This document shows positions 24,517 to 33,535 of a stretch of 64,000 nt of DNA, piece by piece. Positions within the stretch are counted from its first letter, which is position 1; every line of letters starts with the position of its first letter. Both the position numbers and the translations under genes were made by a program. The notes beneath the pieces are model-generated. The model worked only from the letters and a program-made list of their open reading frames with translations, was not told the origin of the DNA and did not search any database. The stretch is from positions 38,998 to 102,997 of the forward strand of contig NZ_AUIJ01000013.1 of the NCBI RefSeq assembly GCF_000423645.1, written 5' to 3'. Origin of the DNA: Sediminimonas qiaohouensis DSM 21189. Lineage in GTDB: Bacteria; Pseudomonadota; Alphaproteobacteria; Rhodobacterales; Rhodobacteraceae.

Positions 24517-24703
24517 GCGGGGGTCGGCCTGCTGCTGCCGTTGAGAGACTGGCCCGGGAGCCGCGCAGTGCCCGCCCGTCACGCCGGAGGCGTGCCGAGG
24601 ATAAGCGGCGCGCCTTCGGTGCGACGGGGGCGGCCCGGCGCTGCGCGGCGGCGCGTACCGCGCCTTGTCTTATGACTTTTTCGGTTCCATGCGATGATGG
24701 GGT

Positions 24704-24736
24704 CACCGCACGCCACGCCACTCATGGCGTGCGGTG
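24704..24736. repeat. 12-bp perfect inverted repeat before the IS110 remnant
   Basis: CACCGCACGCCA, a 9-base loop and TGGCGTGCGGTG form a perfect 12-bp stem, ten bases before the remnant of the IS element. It could end transcription from the ligase operon. The rest of 24517-24703 shows no gene. Confidence 0.6.
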
Positions 24737-24745
24737 GCGGCGGTT

Positions 24746-25088
24746 GGATCGTTTCGCGCCCGGTCTGTCAGGACCGTAATCAAGTGAGATCGACCGCCGT
24801 CTTCGCATGAGGCCTGAACGGATACGCAGCGGCACGTCGCCCGCTCGGGCCTGGTGCGCGACCGGACCGCCCTGATGACCCGGCAATCCGGCACCTGGCG
24901 CGGCAAGGCGAGGATAGAGGGCGGGCGCAGACACCTGCGTGAAGCCGGAAAACCTCACAAGGTCGCGCTCACCGCACTCATGCGAAAACTCGTTCAACTC
25001 GCCAACACACTCATCCGCGAGGACAGGACATGGCACCCAAAACCCGATTGACACGGACGGATACTCGATTCCGCGTGCGGGGGAGGGC
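24746..25088 (+). mobile_element. Remnant of an IS110-type element, copy A
   Basis: About 343 bp nearly identical to the reverse complement of 38255-38595. I see one substitution (C here, T there) across the 300-bp core from GGATCGTTTCGCGCC to GACGGATACT, then a few differences over the last 25 bases. It carries the 3' end of a transposase gene and short non-coding flanks. Both copies share the same internal deletion in the transposase, so one is a duplicate of an already degenerate element. Confidence 0.85.
24854..25051 (+). pseudogene. IS110-family transposase C-terminal fragment
   Basis: A 65-codon frame with MTRQSGTWRGKARIEGGRRH followed by AGKPHKVALTALMRKL and a C-terminal RTWHPKPD. These match the C-terminal domain of IS110/IS1111 transposases (Transposase_20). 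In intact proteins roughly 25 residues containing RRALYM.. separate GGR.H from GKP.KVAL; they are missing here, and the N-terminal DEDD catalytic domain is absent. It is a non-functional remnant. Confidence 0.8.
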
Positions 25089-25099
25089 GCCCGCGCCGC

Positions 25100-25798
25100 T
25101 CAGGCCATCGTCACGCCGAACAGGCGCCCGACGCCGGCGGTGACGGCCATCGCGACCGAGCCCCAGAACAGCACCCGCAGCACCCCGGGGCGGATCGGCG
25201 CGCCGCCCATATGCGCGCCCACCGCGCCCAGCCCCATCAGCGCCAGCAGCGTCATCGCCGCCACCACCGCCAGGCTCATCGGCACCGGGGCCGTCGGCAT
25301 CACCAACACCCCCAACAGCGGCAGCCCCGCCCCCACCGCGAAACTGACGGCGGATGTCCACGCCGCCTGCAATGGGTCGGCGGCGCCTTCCTCCCACAGG
25401 CCCAGCTCGGATCGCGCATGCGCGGCCAGCGCGTCATGCTCTGTCATCTGCTCGGCCACCTGCCGGGCAAGGGCGTCCTGCACCCCGTTATCGGTGAAAT
25501 GCGCCGTCAGCTCGTCCAGCTCATAGTCGGGATCCTCGTGCAAGGCGCGGCGCTCGCGCTCCAAATCCGCCGCCTCGGTATCCGATTGCGCCGAGACCGA
25601 GACATACTCCCCCGCCGCCATCGAAAACGCCCCCGCCGTCAGCCCCGCAAGCCCGGTCAGCACGACGTTGGCATGGTCCATCCCCGCCGCGATCACCCCC
25701 ACCAGAAGGCTGGCCGTGGACACGATCCCGTCATTGGCACCAAGAACCGAAGCCCTCAGCCACCCGGTGCGATTCACATAGTGCCCTTCCTTCGGCAT
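25100..25798 (-). CDS. VIT1/CCC1-family iron/manganese transporter
   Basis: A 232-residue membrane protein with five hydrophobic segments. The N-terminus has the family motif GWLRASVLGANDGIVSTASL near residue 12, followed by AGAFSMAAGEYVSVSAQSD. The cytoplasmic region (about 80-145) is rich in Glu and His, as in the metal-binding domain of plant VIT1. Members move Fe2+ or Mn2+ out of the cytosol. The ATG at 25798 begins MPKEGHYVNRTG; a longer open frame upstream is unrelated. It ends 12 bases from the IS remnant. Confidence 0.9.
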   Translation of the reverse strand: MPKEGHYVNRTGWLRASVLGANDGIVSTASLLVGVIAAGMDHANVVLTGLAGLTAGAFSMAAGEYVSVSAQSDTEAADLERERRALHEDPDYELDELTAHFTDNGVQDALARQVAEQMTEHDALAAHARSELGLWEEGAADPLQAAWTSAVSFAVGAGLPLLGVLVMPTAPVPMSLAVVAAMTLLALMGLGAVGAHMGGAPIRPGVLRVLFWGSVAMAVTAGVGRLFGVTMA

Positions 25799-25892
25799 GG
25801 CCTGATCCTGCAACTCATTTTCAAAGGGGCGGACATGAAAAAGGCCACGCGCGCTGCGTGGCCTGATCCGCGTGTCGAAAGGCACAGATCGC

Positions 25893-26060
25893 TTACTTGA
25901 TCTTGCCTTCCTTGTATTCGACATGCTTGCGCGCAACGGGATCGTATTTGCGCATGGTCATCTTCTCGGTCATCGTGCGGGCGTTCTTCTTGGTCACATA
26001 GAAATGGCCCGTGCCCGCGGTCGAGTTCAGACGGATCTTGATTGTCGTCGGCTTCGCCAT
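25893..26060 (-). CDS. rpmG: 50S ribosomal protein L33
   Basis: A 55-residue protein starting [18 protein letters not shown] and containing [15 protein letters not shown] and the C-terminal [16 protein letters not shown] of L33. It lacks the paired CxxC zinc motifs, so it is the cysteine-free form. The ATG at 26060 has AGGAGAG upstream (minus strand). It is a separate unit between rnpB and the VIT-type transporter. Confidence 0.97.
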   Translation of the reverse strand: MAKPTTIKIRLNSTAGTGHFYVTKKNARTMTEKMTMRKYDPVARKHVEYKEGKIK

Positions 26061-26165
26061 TGGTACTCTCCTGCGCCGGGCAGACGCTCCGCCCGTGAAA
26101 TTCTCATGAACCTCGCCTTTTACGCATGGCGCGGCGCGAGTCAACCGCATAACCGGCATAAATAA

Positions 26166-26574
26166 CGCGCGGAGGGCCTGTAAGCCGGATTCTGTCCCCG
26201 CACCTTGCGGCACGGTGGATGACCATTCCTCTGGACGCGCGGTTACCCGCCCGCCTCAAGCTGCCAACCCGGGCCCCCGGGCCAAGACGTGCCCTGCGGT
26301 GATATCGGCGCATGCGCCCCGATCAACCCGCGCGGGGCCCCTATTCGGCATTGCTCCCGGTGGGGCTTGCCGTGCGGGCGCTGTTGCCAGCCCCCCGGTG
26401 GGCTCTTACCCCACCGTTTCACCCTTACCGGCCGCGCGGGCCGGCGGTTTGTTTTCTGTGGCGCTTTCCCTCGGGTTTCCCCGGCCGGGCGTTACCCGGC
26501 ACCGTTGCCTTGTGGAGTCCGGACTTTCCTCGACGCGGACGATGCCGCGCCGCGGCCATCCAGCCCTCCGCGCG
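26166..26574 (-). ncRNA. rnpB: RNase P RNA (type A)
   Basis: About 409 bases that form the catalytic RNA of RNase P, which matures tRNA 5' ends. On the minus strand it contains the universal GAGGAAAGTCCGGACTCC near the 5' end (about 26535-26518), the P4-side element near the 3' end reading AGAATCCGGCTTACAGGCCC, and an outer P1 helix formed by CGCGCGGAGGGC at the 5' end and GGCCCTCCGCGCG at the 3' end. A sigma70-like promoter sits just upstream, overlapping the end of the amidase gene. Confidence 0.96.
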
Positions 26575-26580
26575 TCTTGG

Positions 26581-26609
26581 CATCTATGCGCTCGTATTGC
26601 CCCGGTCAA
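26581..26609 (-). promoter_or_regulatory. Promoter of rnpB inside the amidase gene
   Basis: TTGACC, a 17-base spacer and TAGATG on the minus strand give a sigma70-type promoter whose start would fall at about 26574, the expected 5' end of the RNA. The stop codon TAG of the amidase gene is the first half of the -10 hexamer. Confidence 0.75.
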
Positions 26610-27306
26610 CGGGAAAACGCCGCGCCAGATCGGTGGCCACGCCCATATCCGCCGCCGCCAGCGGCCCGCGCCCCCACGGCCGGAACCTGAGCCGCAGCGC
26701 CGCCAGAAGGGCCGCGTCGCCCGCCCGCATATCGTACCCGACCCGCCCCGCCAGCGCGCGAAACCGCGCCGCGTCGGGCGGGCCTGCCGCGCCACCGGCC
26801 ATATCGGGCCAAACCGATAGACCCGCCCGCGCCAGCCGCCGCCAATCGAACCGCGCGCCGGGGTCGAACTTGCGCTCGGGCGCCATGTCGGAATGGGCAA
26901 TGACCCGCTCGGGCCGGATGCGCCAGCGGTCCATGACGCCCGCCAATAGCGCCTCAAGCGCCCGCATCTGCGGCTCGGGAAACGGATGATCGCCCCGATT
27001 GGCCAGCTCGATCCCGATCGAGGCCGAGTTGACATCGTCCACCGTACCCCACCGGCCCGTGCCCGCGTGCCACGCGCGGCCCGCTTCACCCACCAGTTGC
27101 CACAGTCGCCCGCGCTCGCAGATCAGGTAATGCGCAGAAACCTCCGCCTGCGGATCGCACAGCCGCTCCAACGCCGCCTCGGCGCTGTCCATCGCGGTGT
27201 AATGCAAAACCACCGTATCGGGCAGCACCCCGCCCCGCCGCGCACCATGATTGGGCGAGGGATGCCACCGCGCCCCGTCATGCGGCGCACCGGGCACGGG
27301 GATCAC
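26584..27306 (-). CDS. N-acetylmuramoyl-L-alanine amidase (AmpD-like, amidase_2)
   Basis: A 240-residue zinc amidase that cleaves the MurNAc-L-Ala bond. The zinc ligands appear as VVLHYTAM near residue 34, WHAG near 78 and a C-terminal HSDMAPERKFDPG near 137, where His and Asp are expected. SIGIELANRG is the conserved core strand. No signal peptide is visible, consistent with cytosolic recycling of anhydromuropeptides, as in AmpD. The last 65 residues form a short peptidoglycan-binding-like tail. It overlaps the upstream lipoprotein gene by ATGA and carries the rnpB promoter at its 3' end. Confidence 0.9.
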   Translation of the reverse strand: MIPVPGAPHDGARWHPSPNHGARRGGVLPDTVVLHYTAMDSAEAALERLCDPQAEVSAHYLICERGRLWQLVGEAGRAWHAGTGRWGTVDDVNSASIGIELANRGDHPFPEPQMRALEALLAGVMDRWRIRPERVIAHSDMAPERKFDPGARFDWRRLARAGLSVWPDMAGGAAGPPDAARFRALAGRVGYDMRAGDAALLAALRLRFRPWGRGPLAAADMGVATDLARRFPVDRGNTSA

Positions 27307-28112
27307 TCTCCGCTGCCGCCGCGCGCGCTACGGAACGGCGCGGGGTCCCAATCGCAGGCAAATCCGTCGCCATCGGGGTCAAGGCCCAAGCGATCCCGCT
27401 CGGGGCCGCCGCGCTCAAGGAAATCGATCTGCGCCTGGTCCGCCGACGGGTATTTGCGGCAGTTGCGCTGCATCCGCCCCTCGGTGTCAAACAGCGTCAT
27501 CCGATTATAAAGCGGCGTGCCCACCGGGTTCGTCGTACGCAGGGCGTAGGCCACGATATTCGGCCCCTCCTTGCCCTCGCGCGGGGGCAGGGCTTCGGGC
27601 TGCACCAGCTCGTATTCCTGGCGGTTGCGGGCGATCCTGTCGGCGTCGTCGTCGATGCTACGCAGGCCCGCGACATCCTCGAAATCGTTTTCCTGCGAAA
27701 TGCCCATCTCGTTCACCGCCTCGGGCGGCGGGTTGTTCGGATCGGCCTGCAGCGGCTCCTCGCCCGAATTGAGCGCGGCGGCGGTGTCGGCGGCAAGCTG
27801 CTCGACCGGGTCGGCCTCTTCCTGCCCCCCGTCCTGCGCGGTGCCCTGCTCATCCTCGGGCAATGGCGCCATCGCCTGCCCCGTCGCCGAAAGCGGCGCG
27901 CCGGTTTGCCCGCCCGACTGCGGCAAGGGCGCGGCGGATGCCCCCGCCTGCTGCTGCCCGCTCAACTGCGCCTCGCGCGCGGCCTGTTGCTGGGCATAAC
28001 TGTCGTAATCGCCAAAGCCCACACCCGCGCCGCTGTCGGGCACGCTGGGGGTGCAGCCCGCCAACGCCGCAATAGCGGCCCCAAGGGCCGCGCCATAGAT
28101 CGAATACCGCAT
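27303..28112 (-). CDS. Lipoprotein with C-terminal excalibur-like domain
   Basis: A 269-residue protein with a lipobox LAGC ending at Cys20. Residues 30-150 are low-complexity and rich in Gln, Ala, Pro and Glu. The C-terminal 50 residues, with NCRKYPSADQAQIDFL and LDPDGDGFACDWDP, match the excalibur calcium-binding pattern, where DPDGDGFACDW is the Ca2+ loop. It is co-translated with the downstream amidase through an ATGA overlap, which suggests an envelope role; no enzymatic domain is visible. Confidence 0.85.
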   Translation of the reverse strand: MRYSIYGAALGAAIAALAGCTPSVPDSGAGVGFGDYDSYAQQQAAREAQLSGQQQAGASAAPLPQSGGQTGAPLSATGQAMAPLPEDEQGTAQDGGQEEADPVEQLAADTAAALNSGEEPLQADPNNPPPEAVNEMGISQENDFEDVAGLRSIDDDADRIARNRQEYELVQPEALPPREGKEGPNIVAYALRTTNPVGTPLYNRMTLFDTEGRMQRNCRKYPSADQAQIDFLERGGPERDRLGLDPDGDGFACDWDPAPFRSARGGSGE

Positions 28113-28147
28113 ACTTGATCCTGCCTGATCGTGGTTTTAGCGGCGTT

Positions 28148-29632
28148 CTACCACCATTGCGCGGGCTTTTCCACAAACCCCGCCGCGCTTTCCAGCGCAT
28201 AGGCGGTGTTCAGCAGATCGCCCTCTTCCCACGGCCGCCCGATCAGTTGCAGGCCCAGCGGCAAACCCGCCCCGTTCAAGCCCGCAGGCACGCTGATCCC
28301 CGGCAACCCGGCCAGGTTCACCGTGACCGTGAACACATCGTTCAGGTACATCTGCACCGGGTCCGCATCGCTCATCTCGTCCAGGCCAAACGCCGCCGAT
28401 GGCGTGGCCGGCGTCAGGATCGCATCGACGCCTGCCTCGAACGCCTGGTCGAAATCGCGCTTGATCAGCGTGCGCACCTTGCGGGCGCGGTTGTAATAGG
28501 CGTCATAGAACCCCGCCGACAACACGTAGGTGCCCACCATCACGCGGCGCTGCACCTCGGCGCCAAAGCCCTCGGCGCGGGTTTTCTCGTACATCTCGGT
28601 GATGCCCTCGCCCGCCTCCAGCGTGGCACGGTGGCCATAGCGCACCCCGTCATACCGCGCCAGGTTGCTGGACGCCTCCGCCGGCGCGATCACGTAATAG
28701 GCCGGCAGCGCGTATTTCGTGTGCGGTAGCGAAATATCGCGGATCTCGGCGCCGGCATCGCGCAGCATCTCGGTGCCGCGGCTCCACAAGGCCTCGATCT
28801 CCTCGGGCATGCCCTCCATCCGGTATTCGCGCGGGATGCCGATCACCTTGCCGCGAATGTCGCCGGTCAGCATCGCCTCGAAATCGGGCACCGGGATGTC
28901 GGCGCTGGTGCTGTCCATCGGGTCATGCCCGGCCATCGCGCCCAGCATGATCGCCGCGTCGCGCACACTCTTGGTCATCGGGCCGGCTTGGTCCAGCGAG
29001 CTGGCAAACGCCACGATCCCCCAGCGCGAGCAGCGTCCGTAGGTCGGCTTGATCCCCACGATGCCGGTAAACGCTGCCGGTTGCCGGATCGAGCCGCCGG
29101 TGTCGGTGCCCGTCGCCGCGATGCACAGATCGGCCGCCACCGCCGCCGCCGATCCGCCCGACGATCCGCCCGGCGTCAGCGCCCGGTCGTCCACCTTCCA
29201 CGGGTTGACGGCATCGCCGTAGACGCTGGTCTCGTTCGAGCTACCCATAGCGAATTCGTCCATGTTCAGCTTGCCCAGCATCACGCCACCCGCCGCGCGC
29301 AGGTTGCGCGTCACGGTCGATTCGTATTGCGGGCGGAACCCCTCAAGGATGCGGCTCGCCGCCTGGCTCGGCACCCCCTCGGTGCAGAACAGATCCTTGA
29401 TGCCCAGCGGAATACCGCACAGATCGGGCGCATCGCCCGCCTGGATGCGCGCGTCGGCCTCGGTCGCCTGCGCCCGCGCCAGATCCGAGGTGTCATGCAC
29501 GAACGCATTGAGCGCTCCGGCCGCGCCGATCCGCTCAAGGCAGCTCTCGGTCAACTCCGCGCTGGTCAGTTCTCCGGCGCGCAGCGCATCGCGCGCCTGC
29601 GCCAGGGTCATCTTGCTCATGTCAGACATCAT
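28148..29632 (-). CDS. gatA: Glutamyl-tRNA(Gln) amidotransferase subunit A
   Basis: A 494-residue amidase-signature enzyme, the glutaminase of the GatCAB complex that converts Glu-tRNA(Gln) or Asp-tRNA(Asn) to the amide. The Ser-cisSer-Lys triad is visible: Lys in [11 protein letters not shown] near 79, cis-Ser and nucleophile within [15 protein letters not shown] near 178, and the glycine-rich [15 protein letters not shown] near 155. The start overlaps the gatC stop by ATGA. gatB is not adjacent, a common arrangement in alphaproteobacteria. Confidence 0.97.
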   Translation of the reverse strand: MMSDMSKMTLAQARDALRAGELTSAELTESCLERIGAAGALNAFVHDTSDLARAQATEADARIQAGDAPDLCGIPLGIKDLFCTEGVPSQAASRILEGFRPQYESTVTRNLRAAGGVMLGKLNMDEFAMGSSNETSVYGDAVNPWKVDDRALTPGGSSGGSAAAVAADLCIAATGTDTGGSIRQPAAFTGIVGIKPTYGRCSRWGIVAFASSLDQAGPMTKSVRDAAIMLGAMAGHDPMDSTSADIPVPDFEAMLTGDIRGKVIGIPREYRMEGMPEEIEALWSRGTEMLRDAGAEIRDISLPHTKYALPAYYVIAPAEASSNLARYDGVRYGHRATLEAGEGITEMYEKTRAEGFGAEVQRRVMVGTYVLSAGFYDAYYNRARKVRTLIKRDFDQAFEAGVDAILTPATPSAAFGLDEMSDADPVQMYLNDVFTVTVNLAGLPGISVPAGLNGAGLPLGLQLIGRPWEEGDLLNTAYALESAAGFVEKPAQWW

Positions 29633-29916
29633 TCCACCACCTTCGGCACCGCGAAAAAGCCCTCTCGCGCGTCGGGCGCATTGGCCAGGACCTTGTCCTG
29701 CTGATGGCCGTCGGTCACCACGTCCTCGCGCCGCTTCAGGCGCATCGGCGTGACGCTGGTCATCGGCTCGACGCCCTCGACATCCACCTCGCCAAGCTGC
29801 TCGATGAAGCCAAGGATCGTGTTGAATTCAGCCGCCAGTTCCGGCAGCGCGTCATCACTCACGCGGATGCGCGCCAGTTTCGCCACGCGCGCGGCGGTCT
29901 CAAGATCGATGGACAT
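29629..29916 (-). CDS. gatC: Glutamyl-tRNA(Gln) amidotransferase subunit C
   Basis: A 95-residue small subunit that stabilises GatA in the GatCAB complex. The sequence [20 protein letters not shown] and the mid-section [13 protein letters not shown] are typical. The ATG at 29916 is chosen; the frame also contains a TTG two codons earlier. GGAG lies eight bases before the ATG. The gene overlaps gatA by 4 bases and is the first gene of the pair. Confidence 0.96.
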   Translation of the reverse strand: MSIDLETAARVAKLARIRVSDDALPELAAEFNTILGFIEQLGEVDVEGVEPMTSVTPMRLKRREDVVTDGHQQDKVLANAPDAREGFFAVPKVVE

Positions 29917-30082
29917 GGCCAAGCTCCGTATTCCTGTCGCCCCCGCGTTTAGCGCCCCCGCCGCGCGCCTGCAAGCGTCTCGCCCGCGCGCGCCCTCTGG
30001 CCGTGGCCGGCAAGCGTGATAGGCTACCCCCGATCGACCTGTTCACAATCAAGTCCGTTCACAAGCAAGAAGGACCAAGGCA

Positions 30083-30778
30083 ATGAAACTCACATGGCTC
30101 GGCCATTCCGGCTTCCGCATCGAGATCGGCAACCAGACCCTGCTGGTTGACCCCTGGGTCACCGGCAACCCCATGTTCCCCGAGGACCGGCGCGCCGAGG
30201 CGATCAAGGGCGCCACCCACGTCCTGGTCACCCACGGCCATTTCGACCACGTCAACGACGCCGCCCCCATCGCACAAGAGCTGGGCATTCCCGTCGTCAC
30301 CATCTTCGACCTGGCCGGATGGCTGGAACAACAGCACGGCATCGAAACGGTGGGCTTTAACAAGGGCGGCACGGTGATGCTGGGCGACGTAGCGGTGACC
30401 ATGGTCAACGCGGCGCATTCCTCCTCGCTGGCCGGCGCCGATGGCACGCCTGTCTACACCGGGCACGAATCGGGCTTCATGATCGCGGGCGAGGGGCGCA
30501 CGATCTATGTCTCGGGCGACACGGACGTGATGGCCGATATGGAGGTGCTGGCCGACCTGCACCACCCCGATATCGGCATCCTGTGCGCAGGCGGCCACTT
30601 CACCATGGACATGAAACGCGCCGCCTACGCCGCCAAGCGGTTCTTCAACTTCAAAACCGTGATCCCCTGCCACTACAAGACCTTTCCCCTGTTGGAGCAA
30701 TCGGCGGACGCGCTCATCGCGGCCCTGCCCGGCGTCGACGTGATCGAGCCCGAGGTGCTCACACCCATCACGATCTGA
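30083..30778 (+). CDS. UPF0173 metal-dependent hydrolase (metallo-beta-lactamase fold)
   Basis: A 231-residue protein. It begins with LTWLGHSGFRIE and has the metal motif THGHFDHVND near residue 50, a second His in NAAHSSS near 114, the Asp in SGDTDVM near 145 and a late HYKTFPLL His. These are the ligands of the MBL fold. UPF0173 proteins are widespread, with no agreed substrate. It is a monocistronic unit, convergent with tadA across a palindromic repeat. Confidence 0.92.
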   Translation: MKLTWLGHSGFRIEIGNQTLLVDPWVTGNPMFPEDRRAEAIKGATHVLVTHGHFDHVNDAAPIAQELGIPVVTIFDLAGWLEQQHGIETVGFNKGGTVMLGDVAVTMVNAAHSSSLAGADGTPVYTGHESGFMIAGEGRTIYVSGDTDVMADMEVLADLHHPDIGILCAGGHFTMDMKRAAYAAKRFFNFKTVIPCHYKTFPLLEQSADALIAALPGVDVIEPEVLTPITI

Positions 30779-30831
30779 CCTGGCCCCCAAGCGCGGCGGG
30801 GGGCGCTGCCCCCCATCGCCTGGCGGCGCTC

Positions 30832-30859
30832 CCCCCGGAGTATTTGGGGCAAGATGAAG
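30832..30859 (-). repeat. Dispersed palindromic repeat, copy 1
   Basis: CCCCGGAGTATTTGGGGCAAGATGAAG, the reverse complement of the family element seen at 30879 and 40902. With copy 2 it forms an 11-bp inverted repeat (GCAAGATGAAG / CTTCATCTTGC), placed between convergent genes where it may act as a two-way terminator. Confidence 0.8.
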
Positions 30860-30878
30860 CACAAGGGTCTCTCATGCC

Positions 30879-30911
30879 CTTCATCTTGCCCACAAATACT
30901 CCCGCCGGAGG
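30879..30911 (+). repeat. Dispersed palindromic repeat, copy 2
   Basis: CTTCATCTTGCCC with a short A-rich gap, then ATACTCCCGCCGGAGG. It differs from the 40902 copy by an extra CA near the middle and lies inverted to copy 1, 20 bases away. Such elements recur after genes in many Rhodobacteraceae. Confidence 0.85.
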
Positions 30912-30926
30912 CGGTCCCACGGGGGG

Positions 30927-31376
30927 TTACCGGCGCGCGGCGAAAAAGGTCTTGAGCAGCGCCTCGGCCTGCGCCGCGCCGATGCCGTCATAGATTTCGG
31001 GCACGTGGTGGCATTGCGGGTGGCTGAAGATGCGCGGGCCCTGCGCGATGCCGCCCGACTTGGGATCGGCCGCGCCGTAGTAAAGCCGCGCGATGCGCGC
31101 CGCCGATATCGCCTGCGCGCACATCGGGCACGGCTCCAGCGTGACATAGAGCGCGCAGCCGGTCAGCCGCTCGCTGCCCAGCGCGGCGCAGGCGGCGCGA
31201 ATGGCCAGCATCTCGGCATGCGCGGTCGGGTCGCGCAGCTCCAGCGTGCGATTACCCGCGCGCGCCTTGATGTCCCCATCCGGCCCGGCGATCACCGCGC
31301 CCACCGGCACCTCGCCGCGCGCGGCGGCGGCGCGCGCCTCGTCAAGGGCGGCCTGCATGTGGCTGTTGAACTCCAT
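30927..31376 (-). CDS. tadA: tRNA-specific adenosine deaminase
   Basis: A 149-residue zinc deaminase that converts A34 to inosine in tRNA-Arg(ACG). The catalytic HAE motif is in DPTAHAEMLAIR near residue 53 and the zinc cysteines in TLEPCPMCAQAI near 81-91. VPVGAVI near the start is the usual substrate-side strand. The length fits TadA. It is a single gene, convergent with the UPF0173 gene. Confidence 0.95.
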   Translation of the reverse strand: MEFNSHMQAALDEARAAAARGEVPVGAVIAGPDGDIKARAGNRTLELRDPTAHAEMLAIRAACAALGSERLTGCALYVTLEPCPMCAQAISAARIARLYYGAADPKSGGIAQGPRIFSHPQCHHVPEIYDGIGAAQAEALLKTFFAARR

Positions 31377-31500
31377 GCCCCTGATTGCCCCGGTATCGGC
31401 GCTTTCGCAATGGCGGATTTTGCGCTAAGGCCTGTGCACAAACCGCCCACCGGCCATCCTACCGGCCTTTGCGGCGCCCCGGTGTCCCCGATAGCGCCGC

Positions 31501-32352
31501 ATGGCTGCCCGCCCCCTGACCAAAAAGAGTGTTCCGACCGTGACCAATGACACCCCCAAGGGCGACCGCATCGCCAAGGTGATCGCCCGCGCCGGCCGCG
31601 CCTCGCGCCGCGAGGCCGAGCGCCTGATCGCCGAAGGCCGCGTCAGCGTCGGCGGCCGCGTCATCGACAGCCCCGCACTCAATGTCACGTCCGCCGATCG
31701 CATCGCGGTGGACGGCAAACCGCTGGCCGCACCCGAGCCGGCCCGCCTGTGGCTTTATCACAAGCCCACCGGCCTGGTGACGACCGAGCGCGACGAGAAG
31801 GGCCGCGCGACCATCTTCGACAAGCTGCCCCCGGACATGCCCCGCGTGATGAGCGTCGGCCGCCTTGATCTGAATTCCGAGGGGCTGCTGCTACTGACCA
31901 ATGACGGCGCGATCAAGCGCCGGCTCGAATTGCCCTCGACGGGCTGGCTGCGCAAGTACCGCGTCCGCGTCAATGGCCGCGTCAGCGACGAGATGCTGGA
32001 GCCCCTGCGCCGCGGCATCACTGCCCAGGGCGAGACGTTCCAACCGATGAACGTCTCCCTCGACCGGCAACAGGGCGCCAACGCCTGGCTGACCGTCGGA
32101 CTGCGCGAGGGGCGCAACCGCGAGGTGCGCCGCGCGATGGAAGAGGTCGGGCTTGGCGTCAATCGCCTGATTCGCATCTCTTATGGTCCGTTCCAGTTGG
32201 GGCAGCTCAAGCCCGGCCAGGTCGAAGAGGTGCGCCGCCGCGTGATGCGCGACCAACTGGGCCTTGATGCGGAAGCCGAGGGCCCCGCGCCGCGCCCCGG
32301 CGGGGCCAAGCGGCCATCCGGCCCCCGCGCCAGCCGCAAGCGCCGGTCCTAG
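31501..32352 (+). CDS. 23S/16S rRNA pseudouridine synthase (RluB/RsuA family)
   Basis: A 283-residue enzyme with an N-terminal S4 domain (about 22-70, RIAKVIARAGRASRREAERL) and a catalytic domain whose Asp lies in VGRLDLNSEGLLLLTNDG near 119-136. EGRNREVRRAMEEVGLGVNRLIR is also typical. The most likely role is pseudouridylation of 23S rRNA near position 2605 as in RluB; the exact site is inferred. The last 30 residues are a basic, proline-rich tail. A GTG at 31540 (MTNDTPKGDR) is an alternative start; neither has a clear ribosome site. It is divergent from tadA. Confidence 0.9.
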   Translation: MAARPLTKKSVPTVTNDTPKGDRIAKVIARAGRASRREAERLIAEGRVSVGGRVIDSPALNVTSADRIAVDGKPLAAPEPARLWLYHKPTGLVTTERDEKGRATIFDKLPPDMPRVMSVGRLDLNSEGLLLLTNDGAIKRRLELPSTGWLRKYRVRVNGRVSDEMLEPLRRGITAQGETFQPMNVSLDRQQGANAWLTVGLREGRNREVRRAMEEVGLGVNRLIRISYGPFQLGQLKPGQVEEVRRRVMRDQLGLDAEAEGPAPRPGGAKRPSGPRASRKRRS

Positions 32353-32446
32353 ACGCGCCCGCCCGCGCGCCCGCATTGCGGGCACTGGAATATTCGCCAC
32401 GTCCTGCCTATACTTAGCCGATGTCACCACCCGCCCGGAGCGCCCG

Positions 32447-33436
32447 ATGACACTTGTAGGTTGCCGCCGTCCCCCGATGATCACGCGATTGGTCCGCGCC
32501 GCGCGCGGCACCGCCCTTGGCACATCCCTCATCGCTACCGCCGCCTGCCTGCCCTTTGGCGAAATGGCCCCCTCGACCAAGCCGCAGGCGCGGCCCGACA
32601 CCCTGCAAACCGGCCCGGCCGAGCCATCGGCGCGCAGTGCGCTGCTGTCGCGCTACTATGCCCGGATGGAGCGGCAGTTGCTGGCCAAGGGGTTGCTGCG
32701 CACCGATGGCGGCGGGCTGGACACGCCCTATACCGACACCATGCTGCTGCGCAATTTCGAGCGGATTGCGTTCTATGACGAATATCAGCGCGGCGCCGGG
32801 CTGATGCCCTCGGACGGGCGCCCCGGGGTGCTACGCCGCTGGGATGTGCCGGTGCGCCTTGGCGTGGAATTCGGCGCCTCGGTGGGACCCGAGATGCGCA
32901 AGGCCGACCGGGGCACGCTGGCGCGCTACGCCGAGCGCCTGAACGGGGTCACGGGCCATTCCATCCGCATGGTGGACCGCAACCCCAACTTCCTGGTGCT
33001 GGTCCTGGGCGAGGATGACCGCGCGGACGCCAAGGCGCGCGTGCGCCGCCTCGTGCCACAGATCGACCCCCGCGCGATGGAGCTGTTCGACAGGATGCCG
33101 CGCGCGGTGCATTGCTTTGTCTTTGCCTTCTCGGGCGAGGATAACGATTCCGCATACCGCCGCGCCGTCGCCGTTGTCCGGGCCGAGCATCCCGACCTGC
33201 TGCGCCGCTCCTGCTATCACGAGGAAATCGCGCAGGGGCTGGGTCTGCCCAATGACAGCGCCGAGGCGCGGCCGTCGATCTTCAACGATGATGACGAGTT
33301 TGCCCTGCTGACCGCGCATGACGAGAAGCTGTTGCAAATGCTGTATGATCCGCGCCTGAAGCCCGGCATGGCGCTCCGGCAGGCCCGCCCGACCCTGCGC
33401 CGCATCGCCGCCGGGCTGGTGGGCGGATCGGGCTGA
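32447..33436 (+). CDS. DUF2927 exported protein
   Basis: A 329-residue protein resembling DUF2927 family members, whose function is unknown. The N-terminus has a hydrophobic stretch (GTALGTSLIATAACLPFGE) that could be a signal peptide or a weak lipobox with Cys34. Conserved features include VRLGVEFGASV, HCFVFAFSGED and SCYHEEIAQGLGLPNDS, with ATHDE-like residues later; HEEIAQGLGLP recalls a metallopeptidase-like HExxxxxG pattern. The ATG at 32447 has GGAG six bases upstream. It sits 94 bases after the pseudouridine synthase. Confidence 0.82.
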   Translation: MTLVGCRRPPMITRLVRAARGTALGTSLIATAACLPFGEMAPSTKPQARPDTLQTGPAEPSARSALLSRYYARMERQLLAKGLLRTDGGGLDTPYTDTMLLRNFERIAFYDEYQRGAGLMPSDGRPGVLRRWDVPVRLGVEFGASVGPEMRKADRGTLARYAERLNGVTGHSIRMVDRNPNFLVLVLGEDDRADAKARVRRLVPQIDPRAMELFDRMPRAVHCFVFAFSGEDNDSAYRRAVAVVRAEHPDLLRRSCYHEEIAQGLGLPNDSAEARPSIFNDDDEFALLTAHDEKLLQMLYDPRLKPGMALRQARPTLRRIAAGLVGGSG

Positions 33437-33535
33437 CCCGGCTGCCCCGGCGACACTCCGCCCGGGGTCTTCCCCTCCTGCGGCGGGCCGGCTATGCCAA
33501 TGGCTGATCACCGGGGAAACGCACGGGGAAACGCC

